Counted from the stretch's first letter, positions 34,616 to 43,814 are shown. The stretch: DNA of 64,000 nucleotides from Alphaproteobacteria bacterium (GCA_019241645.1 JAFAWQ010000043.1:62001-126000); one strand, 5' to 3'. Numbers and translations are program-made. Notes: generated by a model not told the origin, from the sequence alone.

Positions 34616-35575
34616 ATGATCCTCTCAAATGTTTCGTCGCGTCCGGTTGTCCGCTGGACGGCAGCAACCGCTTCGGCGCTGGCGGCCGCTGGACTTGCGA
34701 ATGCCTGGCTGGCGCGAAAGGCGGAGCGCGAACGTCCGCCGCTCGGCCGTTTTCTGCGCGTGCGGGGCCAGCGGCTGCATGTGGTGGACCGCGGTGAAGG
34801 AAAGCCGCTGGTGCTGCTCCACGGCAACGGCAGTTCGGTGGAAGATTTCGCTGTCAGCGGCCTCATCGACCGTGCAGCCGCAAGATACCGCGTCATCGCG
34901 TTCGATCGGCCGGGCTTCGGGCACAGCCCGCGCGGCACGGGACGCTTTCAGAGTCCCGAGCAACAGGCGGACCTGCTCGCTGCCGCCTTGCGGAAGCTTG
35001 GCGCGCAGCGAGCAATTATCTTCGGGCATTCGTGGGGCACCCTGGTGGCACTGGCGCTAGCCATTCGTCATCCCAGCGCGGTTGCCGGGCTGGTGCTCGC
35101 CTCCGGCTATTACTTTCCCACGCCGCGGCCGGATGCGTTGCTGTTCTCGCCGCCCGCTATTCCGCTGATCGGCGATGTTCTCGCCTACACTGTGTGGCCG
35201 CTCATCAGCCGGCTCACCTGGCGGCTGCTGATGCAGCAACTGTTCGCGCCCGCCGCGGTTTCGCAAAGGCTATCGCGCTGCCTGAAGCCCCTGGCGTTGC
35301 GCCCCACTCAGGTGCGCGCCGCAGCTGCGGAATCCGCCTCCATGATTCCGGCCGCAAATCGATTGTCGGATCATTACAGAGACATTCGTGCGCCCGTGAC
35401 GATCATTGCCGGAGATGGCGACCGCATCGTATCGCCGGAGCAGGCACACCGGCTGCAGGGCGCGCTGCGTATCAGCTCACTGGAACTGGCAAACGGTGTG
35501 GGCCACATGGTGCATCACAGCGCGCCTGAACTGGTAACGGCAGTCATCGACCGTGCCATGATCCACGCGACGTAA
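34616..35575 (+). CDS. alpha/beta hydrolase, membrane anchored
   Basis: The product is 319 aa from the ATG at 34616; there is no clear ribosome site and the frame is open to 34460, so the start is uncertain. Residues 12-30 can form an N-terminal anchor. The catalytic triad is visible: nucleophile Ser in GHSWGTLVALA, the acid in AGDGDRIVSPEQA and the base in VGHMVHH. HGNGSSVEDF supplies the oxyanion region, and FDRPGFGHSPRG is the usual loop. The substrate is unknown. It stands alone, to the right of the accessory island. Confidence 0.88.
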   Translation: MILSNVSSRPVVRWTAATASALAAAGLANAWLARKAERERPPLGRFLRVRGQRLHVVDRGEGKPLVLLHGNGSSVEDFAVSGLIDRAAARYRVIAFDRPGFGHSPRGTGRFQSPEQQADLLAAALRKLGAQRAIIFGHSWGTLVALALAIRHPSAVAGLVLASGYYFPTPRPDALLFSPPAIPLIGDVLAYTVWPLISRLTWRLLMQQLFAPAAVSQRLSRCLKPLALRPTQVRAAAAESASMIPAANRLSDHYRDIRAPVTIIAGDGDRIVSPEQAHRLQGALRISSLELANGVGHMVHHSAPELVTAVIDRAMIHAT

Positions 35576-35586
35576 ACGGTTTCGCT

Positions 35587-35604
35587 CCGCCGGGTGGCCG
35601 GCGG
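35587..35604. terminator. possible terminator hairpin after the hydrolase
   Basis: CCGCCGG and CCGGCGG form a perfect 7-bp stem around a GTGG loop, 11 bp after the stop codon. There is no T-tract on the plus strand, so it may be a pause or attenuation hairpin. Confidence 0.4.
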
Positions 35605-35745
35605 ATGTCCGCCAGAATAAAGAACTACATATGTTAATGGGCCGAAGGAATATGCGGCGGCCCTGCTCCGTCCTTCTGGCATAAGGGGTCAGGCGCGGGG
35701 ACATTCCGCTGCCCAACCCCGTTCCGCAACGTAACAGGGGTTATC

Positions 35746-36759
35746 ATGAGAACCGCACTCTGCCTCGCGGCGGGCTTGACGCTGCTCGCGTCGGCCGCCG
35801 CCACCAACGCCAAGCAGGCGAAATTCAATATCGTGCCGCTGGTTTCCGACCAGGCAGGCCAGGCACCGCACGTCGATCCGAATCTCGTCAATCCGTGGGG
35901 GCTGTCGTATTCGTCTTCCGGTCCGGCATGGATTTCCGACGCAGGCACCAGCCTCTCGACGGTTTATAACCGGAGCACCGGCGCGCCAGTCTCGCTCGTC
36001 GTCAACATCACGGGCAAGTTTCCGTCCGGCCAGGTCTTCAACAAGGGAAGCGGCTTCAAGGTCACCAAGAACGGACACACCGGCGCCTCGACCTTCATCT
36101 TCGCCACCTTGAGCGGCACCATCGACGGCTGGAGTTCCAGCGTCGACGGCGCGAACACGGTCGTCGCCGTGGACGATTCCGGCGAAGGCGCCGTATACAC
36201 CGGCATGGCGATCGATCCGACTGCGAAACATATTTACACCGCCAACTTCGCCAACAACGAGGTTTCGATCTACGACGATACGTTCGCCGAAACCGGATCC
36301 TTCACCGACAATACTCTTCCCAAGAACTTCGCGCCGTTCAATGTCGCCGTGCTCAACGGCAAGGTCTATGTTGCCTTTGCCAAGCGGTCGAAGAAGGGAG
36401 ACGAAAAAGCGGGCAAGGGCCTAGGCTACGTGGATGTCTTCGATCTGAGCGGGAATCTGCTGCAGCACCTGATCTCCAACGGTGACCTCAATGCGCCGTG
36501 GGGCATGACGATCGCGCCCGCCGGTTTCGGCGGCCTCGACGGCAAGCTTCTCGTCGGCAATTTCGGCGACGGCACGATCCATGCCTATGACGCCGATACG
36601 GGCGCGGGCGGAACGGCGTTGCGCGGTGCAAACAAAAAACCTCTGAAGATCGACGGCCTGTGGACGGTGGACGCTGGCCCAGGCAGCAGCGTGGCATTCA
36701 CGGCCGGTCCCGAGGAGGAAACCCATGGTCTCTATGGGCTGATCCAGCCCGCAAGCTAA
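35746..36759 (+). CDS. TIGR03118-family secreted protein
   Basis: The product is 337 aa with a signal peptide at residues 1-20 or so (ending AAATNA). The family pattern is seen at VDPNLVNPWGLSYSSSGPAW, the GTIDGWSS segment, YTGMAIDPTAKHIYTANFAN and LNAPWGMTIAPAGFGGLDGK, with a late ALRGANKKPLKIDGLW. This is the TIGR03118 family, a beta-propeller-like exported protein of unknown function common in soil bacteria. No anchor is seen, so secretion to the periplasm or outside is likely. It opens the second block of secreted repeat proteins. Confidence 0.8.
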   Translation: MRTALCLAAGLTLLASAAATNAKQAKFNIVPLVSDQAGQAPHVDPNLVNPWGLSYSSSGPAWISDAGTSLSTVYNRSTGAPVSLVVNITGKFPSGQVFNKGSGFKVTKNGHTGASTFIFATLSGTIDGWSSSVDGANTVVAVDDSGEGAVYTGMAIDPTAKHIYTANFANNEVSIYDDTFAETGSFTDNTLPKNFAPFNVAVLNGKVYVAFAKRSKKGDEKAGKGLGYVDVFDLSGNLLQHLISNGDLNAPWGMTIAPAGFGGLDGKLLVGNFGDGTIHAYDADTGAGGTALRGANKKPLKIDGLWTVDAGPGSSVAFTAGPEEETHGLYGLIQPAS

Positions 36760-36837
36760 CATCCCCAGAGGCAACTATGCGGCGGCGGAATCTCTCCGCC
36801 GCCGACTCTTTTGCTGCGCCGCCGAGCGTTCGCTCGA

Positions 36838-37041
36838 TCAGGAGCCACGCCGCCGTCGCAGGAAACCGAGCAGCATCAACACGAGACCGGGCCAGAAGCT
36901 GACGAAGGCGAGCAAGCCTGGGCCGATCGGATTGGGATCGGCATCCGCCCACAACCCCAGTTGCGCCGCGACGATGATCAAGATCAGCGGCGCCTGTCCG
37001 AGCACGAACACGCCTGCTCCGATCCAGAACAATTTTGGCAT
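36838..37041 (-). CDS. small membrane protein of unknown function
   Basis: The product is 67 aa from ATG 37041 (MPKLFWIGAGVFVLGQAPLI). It has two hydrophobic helices, about 5-26 and 43-60, and a basic RRRRGS end. An upstream start at 37104 gives 88 aa. The structure suggests a two-span inner-membrane protein. No family is recognised. Confidence 0.55.
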   Translation of the reverse strand: MPKLFWIGAGVFVLGQAPLILIIVAAQLGLWADADPNPIGPGLLAFVSFWPGLVLMLLGFLRRRRGS

Positions 37042-37115
37042 GTACGGGCGACTCTCCGGCGTCGCGTGGCAGATTGCGCCCAGGCAGACAGTAAAGGCGC
37101 GCACAGAGTGCGCGG

Positions 37116-37376
37116 TCAGATTTTCTTCGCGGAGGGTTTGCGCGAGCGCGGCTTCACGGTGGCTTCCGCCTTGGGCGCGTTGGCCTCGGCAATCCGGTCG
37201 GCCTCTTCCTTGGCGAGCCGCAGCGCCCTGAGTTTGGCGGTACGCGCGTCCACCTCGGCGCGTTCGGCCGCGATGATCTGCCAGACGGAGGCTTCGCGCT
37301 CGGCCGCGGTGAATTGCGCGTTGGCGCGTTTGCGTGCGGCGGCGGTCTTTTCCGAAGGGGATCGGGTGTCGGCCAT
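37116..37376 (-). CDS. hypothetical charged helical protein
   Basis: The product is 86 aa, rich in Ala, Arg, Glu and Lys, with a long predicted helix (residues 8-65, including AARKRANAQFTAAEREASVW). The C-terminal end is basic (KPRSRKPSAKKI). Small proteins of this composition are common and unassigned in alphaproteobacteria. It lies downstream of the cold-shock gene, beyond a terminator. Confidence 0.6.
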   Translation of the reverse strand: MADTRSPSEKTAAARKRANAQFTAAEREASVWQIIAAERAEVDARTAKLRALRLAKEEADRIAEANAPKAEATVKPRSRKPSAKKI

Positions 37377-37401
37377 GGCGGCCTCCCTGTGGGATGAAAC
37401 G

Positions 37402-37427
37402 AAAAGGGCGGCGGAAAACCGCCGCCC
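37402..37427 (-). terminator. intrinsic terminator of the cold-shock gene
   Basis: On the minus strand a 9-bp stem GGGCGGCGG / CCGCCGCCC with a TTTT loop is followed by TTTTCG. It lies 16 bp after the csp stop codon. Stem, loop and T-run are all classic. Confidence 0.75.
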
Positions 37428-37442
37428 TCCGAAAGCACGGCT

Positions 37443-37646
37443 TTAGACGGCTTTCAGATTCGCCGCCTTGGCGCCACGCGCGTCGGGCTGGATGTCAAAC
37501 GACACCTTCTGCCCTTCGGCGAGGCTGCGCATGCCAGCGGCTTCCACGGCCGAGGCGTGAACGAACACGTCCTTGCCGCCGCCTTCCGGCGCAATGAAAC
37601 CGAAGCCTTTGCTGGTGTTGAAGAATTTGACAGTACCGATGGTCAT
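37443..37646 (-). CDS. CspA-family cold-shock protein
   Basis: The product is 67 aa, a single cold-shock domain. RNP1 is [17 protein letters not shown] with the K-G-F-G-F-I start, RNP2 is DVFVHASA. It binds single-stranded RNA or DNA and melts RNA structure. The ATG at 37646 follows an AAGGGA site. The leader of at least 40 bases has no clear cold-shock box. The gene ends at a strong terminator. Confidence 0.95.
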   Translation of the reverse strand: MTIGTVKFFNTSKGFGFIAPEGGGKDVFVHASAVEAAGMRSLAEGQKVSFDIQPDARGAKAANLKAV

Positions 37647-37938
37647 CTTTTTCCCTTGATCATCGAGGTTCCACGCGCGCGACAACCGCGCGAGCGGACG
37701 TGGAAAACGGGAACATCAGGTTTCGGAAGTATCGGCTGGTCGAACTCGCAGCGAAGCGGGGTCGGAACAACGAGAGTGCTTCGCCTGACGGGCGCAAAAC
37801 CACGTGCCCCCAACTTAGACGATGCCGGAGGAAATTACAATGAAGGGCAAACCCCCATTTCGCTGGATTCTTTACGCGCGACAGCTTGTGGCCTGGGCGC
37901 AGACAGCCACCTTATCGCTCAAGCATTGTTCGTGGCGG

Positions 37939-38283
37939 TTACCGGCCATGCGTCGCGGTCTGCCACAGGGGGCGGTCTTCCCGCGAATAGATCACGACGT
38001 TGCCATCGGTCTGCACAGCAAGATAGGCCGATTGATTGCCTTGCGTCCCGGTGGCCCAGAGGGCCTTTTCCCGGGCATCGTAGATCACCAGATTGCCGTC
38101 ATCCTGCATGGCGAGTTTCGATGCTTCGCTGCCGCTCGTTCCGCTTTGCCATAGAAGATTTCTGGAGGCGCTGTTCCAAAGCTCCAGGTTACCCCGTCCG
38201 GTAAAATACAGGAGATATTTGCCTGCCTCCCAGCGCTGACCGGGCCTCGCCTCGGTCGCGCGCAGATGAATTTTATCTGTCAT
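37939..38283 (-). CDS. bulb-type (mannose-binding) lectin domain protein
   Basis: The product is 114 aa from ATG 38283. The B_lectin domain is nearly the whole protein: GQRWEAGKYLLYFTGRGNLE, then two mannose-site motifs Q-x-D-x-N-x-V-x-Y as MQDDGNLVIYD and VQTDGNVVIYS, and LWATGTQG / LWQTATHG blade ends. There is no signal peptide, so it would remain in the cytosol or leave by another route. Relatives include bacteriocins of the lectin-like class (which have two domains). The ribosome site is weak and another Met lies 10 codons upstream. A long dyad lies upstream. Confidence 0.75.
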   Translation of the reverse strand: MTDKIHLRATEARPGQRWEAGKYLLYFTGRGNLELWNSASRNLLWQSGTSGSEASKLAMQDDGNLVIYDAREKALWATGTQGNQSAYLAVQTDGNVVIYSREDRPLWQTATHGR

Positions 38284-38323
38284 GACTTGGTCCCACCACA
38301 ACAGGACGATCATGCCACGCTTC

Positions 38324-38354
38324 TGTGACATTTTACAGAAAGGCAATTGTCACA
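38324..38354. promoter_or_regulatory. inverted repeat upstream of the lectin gene
   Basis: TGTGACA (38324-38330) and TGTCACA (38348-38354) are perfect inverted copies 17 bp apart, 41 to 71 bp upstream of the lectin ATG. The half-sites resemble CRP/FNR ones but the spacing is larger than their 6-bp gap. It is probably an operator for an unknown regulator. Confidence 0.35.
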
Positions 38355-38719
38355 AATTGTCGCCAAATGCTTGGGATTAGAATATGCGTATGCGGACAAT
38401 TCTCCTCCCGGCGCGTTTCGCATGCCGGGTTTGGCGGTGAGTTGTAGGAAGGGCGGCTTGCCCGAGGGAAGATCGGCAAGCCGCCCCGTACGCCAAGGGG
38501 AGGTTGATCCAGTCACCGTATTTTTATCTACTAGCTCTGTCAAGTAAGTCGTGTTAGAGCGGCGCGTCCTGGCGGCTGGGCGACCTAAAACCCTTCAGGG
38601 CCGCCTGTGATCGTGGGAGCCGCCGGGCGCGCGCGGTGGCTCCCATAACTTTCCTCGGCCATTATCCCTGGCGTTCGAGCGGACTCTAGTATAGCCTGCA
38701 ATCAGGAGTTGGGGGACCG
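38355..38719. other. 365-bp gap before the HAF-like gene
   Basis: No gene is convincing. A hairpin at 38615-38644 pairs GGGAGCC with GGCTCCC with extra GC pairs inside. An AT-rich patch (ATTTTTATCTACTAG at about 38519) is present. The HAF-like gene start follows an AGGAG ribosome site at 38703. Confidence 0.4.
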
Positions 38720-39724
38720 ATGCGCGCGAAACTTTGCGTGGCTCTTGCGCTTGCGTTGTGCGTGGGGCCCATCACGCAATCATCAGCCAGACACATCTAT
38801 GCAAACTTCACCGTGCCGGGCGGGTTCGACACCTTTCCCACCGACATCAACGACAATGAGGTGGTCGTCGGCAACTATTCAGACGATGCAGGGAACGATC
38901 ATGGCTTCATCAGAACGCCGGATCACACCATAACGACCTTCGACGTGCCCGGGGCCCAGTCGATGCAAGCCGAGTGGATCAACAACAAGGGACAGATCAG
39001 CGGATATTTTCGCGACAGTTCTGGAACGTTTCACGGTTTCCTGCGCGCCCGGAACGGGTCGATTACCGTTGTCGATCCAGCAGGTTCAACCACCACATTC
39101 GCCGGCGAGATCAACAACAAGGGCGTAGTGACCGGATCGTTCACCGACGCCGCTGGTGGCAGATATGGTTTTTTGCGCAACCGAAAAGGCGACTACACTG
39201 TCTTCAATGTCAGCGGTACGCCTGTCACCACCCCCAATTCCCTAAACACAGAGGGCGACGTTGCGGGAACATACTGTGTCAGCAGCTGCGGCAGCTTCGA
39301 TGGGTTCCTGAGACTATCGAGTGGCGCGATCACGACGTTCTCGATTGCCGGCGCGCAGCATCTCACGGTCAATGGCATGAACTCTCATCGCGAAATCGTC
39401 GGACGGTATGACACGTTCGACGAGGGAATCGAGGCCGGATTCATTCGCCAGCCGGACGGCCAGATCAGCTCGGGTGTGGGATGCGGCTGGTCCGACGTGA
39501 ACAACAAGGGCCGCGTGGTCGGCTCGGTGACGGATGAACACGGCGTCAATCGGGGATGTTTGCGCTCGCCTGACGGGAAACTGACATTTTTCGACGACTT
39601 CCGGGCAGGGAAATCGTTCGGTCAGGGAACGTGGGCAAGTTCTTTGAATAATGGCCATGCCGTCACCGGCTACTACCGGGATGACAACTACGCCTTTCAC
39701 GGGTTTGTAGCCCATCTGCATTGA
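38720..39724 (+). CDS. secreted HAF-like tandem repeat protein
   Basis: The product is 334 aa with a signal peptide at residues 1-24 (ending SSARH). Six or seven repeats of about 40-45 residues follow the pattern INNKG-x-I-x-GYF-x-D-x-G-x-HGFLR-x-x-G-x-I-x-T-x-D, for example WINNKGQISGYFRDSSGTF and EINNKGVVTGSFTD. This resembles the HAF extracellular repeat, which builds a beta-propeller. Role unknown. One repeat (DVAGTYCVSSCGSFDGFLR) carries a Cys pair. It belongs to the block of exported repeat proteins at 35.7-45.1 kb. Confidence 0.8.
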   Translation: MRAKLCVALALALCVGPITQSSARHIYANFTVPGGFDTFPTDINDNEVVVGNYSDDAGNDHGFIRTPDHTITTFDVPGAQSMQAEWINNKGQISGYFRDSSGTFHGFLRARNGSITVVDPAGSTTTFAGEINNKGVVTGSFTDAAGGRYGFLRNRKGDYTVFNVSGTPVTTPNSLNTEGDVAGTYCVSSCGSFDGFLRLSSGAITTFSIAGAQHLTVNGMNSHREIVGRYDTFDEGIEAGFIRQPDGQISSGVGCGWSDVNNKGRVVGSVTDEHGVNRGCLRSPDGKLTFFDDFRAGKSFGQGTWASSLNNGHAVTGYYRDDNYAFHGFVAHLH

Positions 39725-39739
39725 CGGACATCTGAGGCT

Positions 39740-40231
39740 CTAGCCGAACAGCGCCTCGCGGCGCGCGAGGCTTTCCGCCGGCCATTCGGCATTCATCTCG
39801 TAATAATCGTTGCATACGAGCGGCGTCTTGCCGGTCGTGGCCCCCACGCCATCACCTGGCAGCACCACCCAGGCCTGCTTCGAGCGCGTGTAGATGTGCA
39901 CGTCGGGGACAAATTCCCGCGCCTTCTCCAGCGTGCCGATACGGACGAAACGCATCTGCTCCCGGCCGCCATAGTTACTCCACACCGCAGTGCCGCAATC
40001 CGGACAGCGATGGATGACATGCGGCCGTCCCGACTCCGTCGGCTGCGGGAAACTGCGCGTATCGCCCTCCAGGATTTTTACTCGGTCGGTTTCGATCAGC
40101 GCATTGAGCACGAAAGCGGAGCCCGTTTGCCGTTGGCAGTCGGTGCAGTGGCAGCAATGGATGAACATCGGCGCGCTGGCGAGCCGGTACTTCACCATGC
40201 CGCAGGAACACGAACCGGAAAAGTCCGTCAT
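39740..40231 (-). CDS. GFA-family (glutathione-dependent formaldehyde-activating enzyme-like) protein
   Basis: The product is 163 aa from ATG 40231. Zinc-binding Cys are seen in GSCSCGMVKYRL, then MFIHCCHCTDCQRQTGSAF and HRCPDCGTAVWSNY, the complete GFA set. The family is related to Gfa, which condenses formaldehyde with glutathione, but most members have no proven activity. It converges with the HAF-like gene and is divergent from the PQQ-like gene. Confidence 0.9.
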   Translation of the reverse strand: MTDFSGSCSCGMVKYRLASAPMFIHCCHCTDCQRQTGSAFVLNALIETDRVKILEGDTRSFPQPTESGRPHVIHRCPDCGTAVWSNYGGREQMRFVRIGTLEKAREFVPDVHIYTRSKQAWVVLPGDGVGATTGKTPLVCNDYYEMNAEWPAESLARREALFG

Positions 40232-40395
40232 AAGCGCCTCGTCTGTTTTGGCCGGCAACAGCATAATCCAGACCCGTCTGGCGGAAGGTCATTTTTGTGC
40301 GGACCGGTGGAATAGAGGGGGCCGCCTCATCCGTCATGGAGCCAAGACACACGGCCCGGGTCGATGGGGGGCCATTATTTCGAGGGCCACCTGCC

Positions 40396-41715
40396 ATGTT
40401 CCACAATCATTTTTCCGCCCTTGCGGCCAGTCTGATCGCGCTTGGCGTGACCGTCTTCGCTACGTCCCCCCATTGGGCGCAGGCGGCACAGGCAAAGTCC
40501 CCGACTACGATCGACTGGCCGCATTTCCGCTTCGACGAGAAACACGATGGGTATCAGCGGTTCGAGACAACACTGAACCGGAACAATGTTCCCCAGCTCA
40601 GCCTGCTGTGGCAGGCGGACCTGCAAGGGGAGCTTGTCTACCACTCCTCACCGGCCGTGGTGAACGGCGTCGTCTATATCGGCGAGGATACCGGCGTTCT
40701 GTGGGCCTTTCCGGCGGATGGCTGCGGCTCGGATCTCTGCACCGCGCCACTCTGGAAATCGACTTATCTGGCGCAGATTGTCGACTCGCCCACGGTGGTG
40801 AACGGCATCGTCTATGTCGGCTCGCAGACCAGCTTCGATTCCAACGACGGCAAGCTGAACGCGTTCGCTGCGAAGGGTTGCGGCCACAAGTCGGAGTGCG
40901 CGCCGCTGTGGCAAGGCGATGCCGGCAAGGAATCGATACTGGAGTCTTCGCCCGTCTACGCCAACGGCGTGATCTTCATCGGCAGTTATGGCGGCAAGCT
41001 CTATGCCTTTAATGCGGAGGGCTGCGGCAAGAAACTGTGTCAGCCGCTATGGACCGGCAAGATGGGAAGCACCAATTCCACCGCGCTGGTATACAAGAAC
41101 GTCGTCTATATCGGCTCGAACGATGGACACCTCTACGCCTTCAACGCAGAAGGCTGCGGCAAGAAGAGCTGCAATCCCATCTGGACGGGCGACACGCACG
41201 GCGCCACGTTCGATTCCTCGCCCGCAGTGGCGAACGGCATCGTCTACATCGGCTCCGCGCACGCGCTCTCGGCTTTCGATGCCAGCGGCTGCGGCGCGAA
41301 AACCTGCACCGCACTGTGGCAGGCAATTGACGATGAGGCCTTCTTCGACGCCTCGCCAGCAATCTACAGGGGCCGCGTGTATCTGCCGTGGGAGTCGCAG
41401 ATCAACATCTACGACGCCAAGGGCTGCGGAAAGGAAACATGCGGCCCGGTGGCGGTGCTATTCGGAACGGGCATGCAGGATGCGATCGCATCTTCGCCGA
41501 CCATCGCCAACGGTGTCGTCTATGCCGGAAGAAACAGCGGTGAAATCCTCGCCTGGAACGCGGACTGCAAGGGCACCTGCGACCAAATCTGGAGTCGTTT
41601 GCTGGACGATCCCATCGTCAATTCCTCGCCGACCGTTGTGAACGGCAAAATTTATATCGGCGGCTCAAATCACGGCTTCAGCGGGCGGCTCTATGTCCTC
41701 GGCCTGGCGCAATAG
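40396..41715 (+). CDS. secreted PQQ-like beta-propeller protein with Cys pairs
   Basis: The product is 439 aa. The ATG at 40396 begins a signal peptide (hydrophobic core to about residue 29, AQAAQA). The body is a PQQ-type propeller: blades have VNGVVYIG, YAFNAEG and LWTGK-like strands. Most blades include a loop GCG-x3-5-C (ADGCGSDLC, AEGCGKKLC, ASGCGAKTC, AKGCGKETC), giving two Cys per blade, and the final blade has ADCKGTC. The PQQ cofactor is unlikely to bind because dehydrogenase motifs are missing. It is 3.4 kb from a paralogue with the same architecture. Role unknown; an envelope scaffold or binding protein is plausible. Confidence 0.82.
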   Translation: MFHNHFSALAASLIALGVTVFATSPHWAQAAQAKSPTTIDWPHFRFDEKHDGYQRFETTLNRNNVPQLSLLWQADLQGELVYHSSPAVVNGVVYIGEDTGVLWAFPADGCGSDLCTAPLWKSTYLAQIVDSPTVVNGIVYVGSQTSFDSNDGKLNAFAAKGCGHKSECAPLWQGDAGKESILESSPVYANGVIFIGSYGGKLYAFNAEGCGKKLCQPLWTGKMGSTNSTALVYKNVVYIGSNDGHLYAFNAEGCGKKSCNPIWTGDTHGATFDSSPAVANGIVYIGSAHALSAFDASGCGAKTCTALWQAIDDEAFFDASPAIYRGRVYLPWESQINIYDAKGCGKETCGPVAVLFGTGMQDAIASSPTIANGVVYAGRNSGEILAWNADCKGTCDQIWSRLLDDPIVNSSPTVVNGKIYIGGSNHGFSGRLYVLGLAQ

Positions 41716-41733
41716 CGCAGGGCGATTCGCGCG

Positions 41734-42906
41734 ATGGTTTCCGGACCGACGTCGCACCGTACCGCATTGCTCTACCTAGCAATCGCGATGGCGGCTTCGG
41801 CGGCGATCGGGGATGCATGGGGCGCTGACTACAAGGTTCTTTACAACTTCGCCGGCGGAAGGACGGACGGAGCGCATCCGGACGCGGACCTGATATTGCA
41901 GGGCGGAAATCTTTACGGCACCACGGAGCTCGGCGAGAGCGACGGGCTGCTGGGGCCCGGTACCGTTTTCAAGCTGACGCTCAACGGCAAAGAGACCGTG
42001 CTGCACGTGTTCGATTACGACCACGGCAACGGTCCACAAGCCGGCGTAACCTTGGACCGTGCTACCGGCGAACTCTACGGCAGCACGACAGACGGAGGCG
42101 CCTACGGGCGGGGAATTCTGTTCAAGCTGAACGCGCACGGCAAGGAGATTGTGCTTCACAATTTCAATCCGAATATCGACGGCAATTTCCCCAGAGGCCG
42201 CCTCATTCGCGACCCGCTGGGCAATCTCTACGGCATCGCCAGCAGTCTCGGAGGCAGCAACGATGGCACCATCTATAAGCTGGCTGCGAACGGGACGTTC
42301 ACGGTTCTCCATACATTTATCGGCAGCGATGGCGAAGATCCTGCCGCGCGGCTCGACCGCGATAAAGCCGGCAACCTCTACGGCACGACGTTTTTTGGCG
42401 GCGACGACAATTCCGGGACCGTTTTCAAGCTGACGCCAGAGGGAACCTTCACCACGCTTTATACCTTCACCGGCGGAGTCGATGGCAGCAGACCTGCGGG
42501 CGGCTTGGTGCGTGACAAGTCGGGAAATCTCTATGGAACCACGCTTCTCGGCGGAGTGGCGGACATGGGTGTGGTTTTCAAACTGGCGCCGGATGGAAAG
42601 GAGACGGTGCTTCACAGTTTCAAGGGAGGGACCGACGGCGCCCATCCAGAGGCCGATCTCCGACGAATCGGCAATACACTTTACGGCACCACAGGAACCG
42701 GAGGTGGCGCCTGCGACTGCGGCACAGTGTTCAGGATGTCGCTCGATGGAGCCGAGACAATTCTGCATAGCTTTGCGGGCAGCCCAAGCGACGGCGCCAA
42801 CCCATATGCCGGACTGGTGGAAGGAAAGAACGGCATCCTGTATGGGACAACTGACAACGGCGGGGCCAGCGGCCATGGCGTCGTGTTCAGTGTAAAGAAC
42901 AAATAG
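41734..42906 (+). CDS. GloVer-repeat secreted protein without Cys pairs
   Basis: The product is 390 aa with a signal peptide at residues 1-32 (ending AWGAD). Nine or so TIGR03803 repeats follow with LYGTT-x-GG-x-GTVFKLT and LHSF-x-GG-x-DGA patterns, for example GNLYGTTFFGGDDNSGTVFK. Unlike the two paralogues at 1-2335, the F-x-G-x-D segment replaces the FC-x4-C segment, so disulfides are not expected. It begins 18 bp after the PQQ-like gene and 9 bp before a methyltransferase gene, so all are in one transcript. Role unknown. Confidence 0.85.
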   Translation: MVSGPTSHRTALLYLAIAMAASAAIGDAWGADYKVLYNFAGGRTDGAHPDADLILQGGNLYGTTELGESDGLLGPGTVFKLTLNGKETVLHVFDYDHGNGPQAGVTLDRATGELYGSTTDGGAYGRGILFKLNAHGKEIVLHNFNPNIDGNFPRGRLIRDPLGNLYGIASSLGGSNDGTIYKLAANGTFTVLHTFIGSDGEDPAARLDRDKAGNLYGTTFFGGDDNSGTVFKLTPEGTFTTLYTFTGGVDGSRPAGGLVRDKSGNLYGTTLLGGVADMGVVFKLAPDGKETVLHSFKGGTDGAHPEADLRRIGNTLYGTTGTGGGACDCGTVFRMSLDGAETILHSFAGSPSDGANPYAGLVEGKNGILYGTTDNGGASGHGVVFSVKNK

Positions 42907-42915
42907 CCCAGTCCG

Positions 42916-43623
42916 ATGCAAAATCCATACGCCCTGCATGGCGCTGCGCTGATGGACTATTACCGTGGCGATGTCGGCGCGACATTGGTCAGTCACCAGG
43001 ACGGCCAGCGCGACGATGTGCCGGCTGCTTTCTGGTTCCGGGAAAATATCGATCCCATAGAGGATCTCGCGGTCGACCTATGCCGAGGAAGGATACTGGA
43101 TGTCGGAGCTGGAACAGGCGTCCATTCGCTTAAGCTGCAAGGCCGGGGGCAGTCAGTCACTTCGATCGATATTGTGCCTGAATGCGTGGCGATCATGCAG
43201 GAACGAGGAGTCCGTAATGCCATGGTGGCCGATGTGTGCGATTTTGCGGGCCCGGCTTTCTATACAATCCTCTGCATCTGCAATGGTCTGGACAAGGTCG
43301 GCCGTTTCAGTGATTTGCCGCGCTTTCTGACCCGGGTTCGCGAACTTCTCTCTCCGGACGGTCAGCTGATTGCCGACTCGTTCGATCTTCGAATTGGCGC
43401 AGACTTAGCGCAGCGTGCCGAGTTCGCCCGAAAAGAGGCGGAGGGCCGCTATTTCGGCGAGTTGGACATGCGTTTCGAATACAAGTCCTGCATAGGAGAG
43501 CCCTTCACGGTGCTTCAGGTTGATTTCGAAACCTTGAGACAAGTCGCCGAAGACAATGGCTGGTCGTGTGAGTTGGTGAAGGCCGATCGAGGCCACTATC
43601 TCGCCCGCGCGCGTCCGCGGTGA
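42916..43623 (+). CDS. class I SAM-dependent methyltransferase
   Basis: The product is 235 aa. The Rossmann SAM site motif I is RILDVGAGTGVHSLKLQG, followed by the acidic end of strand 2 (SIDIVPECVAIM) and VADVCDF. The later FDLRIG and DMRFEYKSC region probably contacts the acceptor. No target-specific domain is seen. It is co-directional with the secreted repeat-protein genes and could modify one of their products or a small molecule. No clear ribosome site is seen, so the start is moderately sure. Confidence 0.85.
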   Translation: MQNPYALHGAALMDYYRGDVGATLVSHQDGQRDDVPAAFWFRENIDPIEDLAVDLCRGRILDVGAGTGVHSLKLQGRGQSVTSIDIVPECVAIMQERGVRNAMVADVCDFAGPAFYTILCICNGLDKVGRFSDLPRFLTRVRELLSPDGQLIADSFDLRIGADLAQRAEFARKEAEGRYFGELDMRFEYKSCIGEPFTVLQVDFETLRQVAEDNGWSCELVKADRGHYLARARPR

Positions 43624-43814
43624 TGCAATTCGCAGATGCTGAAGCGCCGGTGCACCTATACGCAGACACACCACCCCATAACCGATTTTACCAAGGTCCG
43701 ACGACGCGTTCCCCCTTGGTCTGCGCTTATTAGAACCGGGAAGGAATAAAGTGCGGCTGACCCTACGTCTTACTGGCAGACCAGCAATTTGGCAGGAACT
43801 CGGGGAGCTCCTTC

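Noticed and set aside
38324-38354. CRP or FNR site before the lectin gene
   Set aside because: Half-sites look similar but the 17-bp spacing does not fit the 4-6 bp gap of these regulators, so only a generic dyad is reported.
38347-38547. 66-codon frame upstream of the HAF-like gene
   Set aside because: Starts with TTG without a ribosome site inside a probable regulatory dyad; no similarity.
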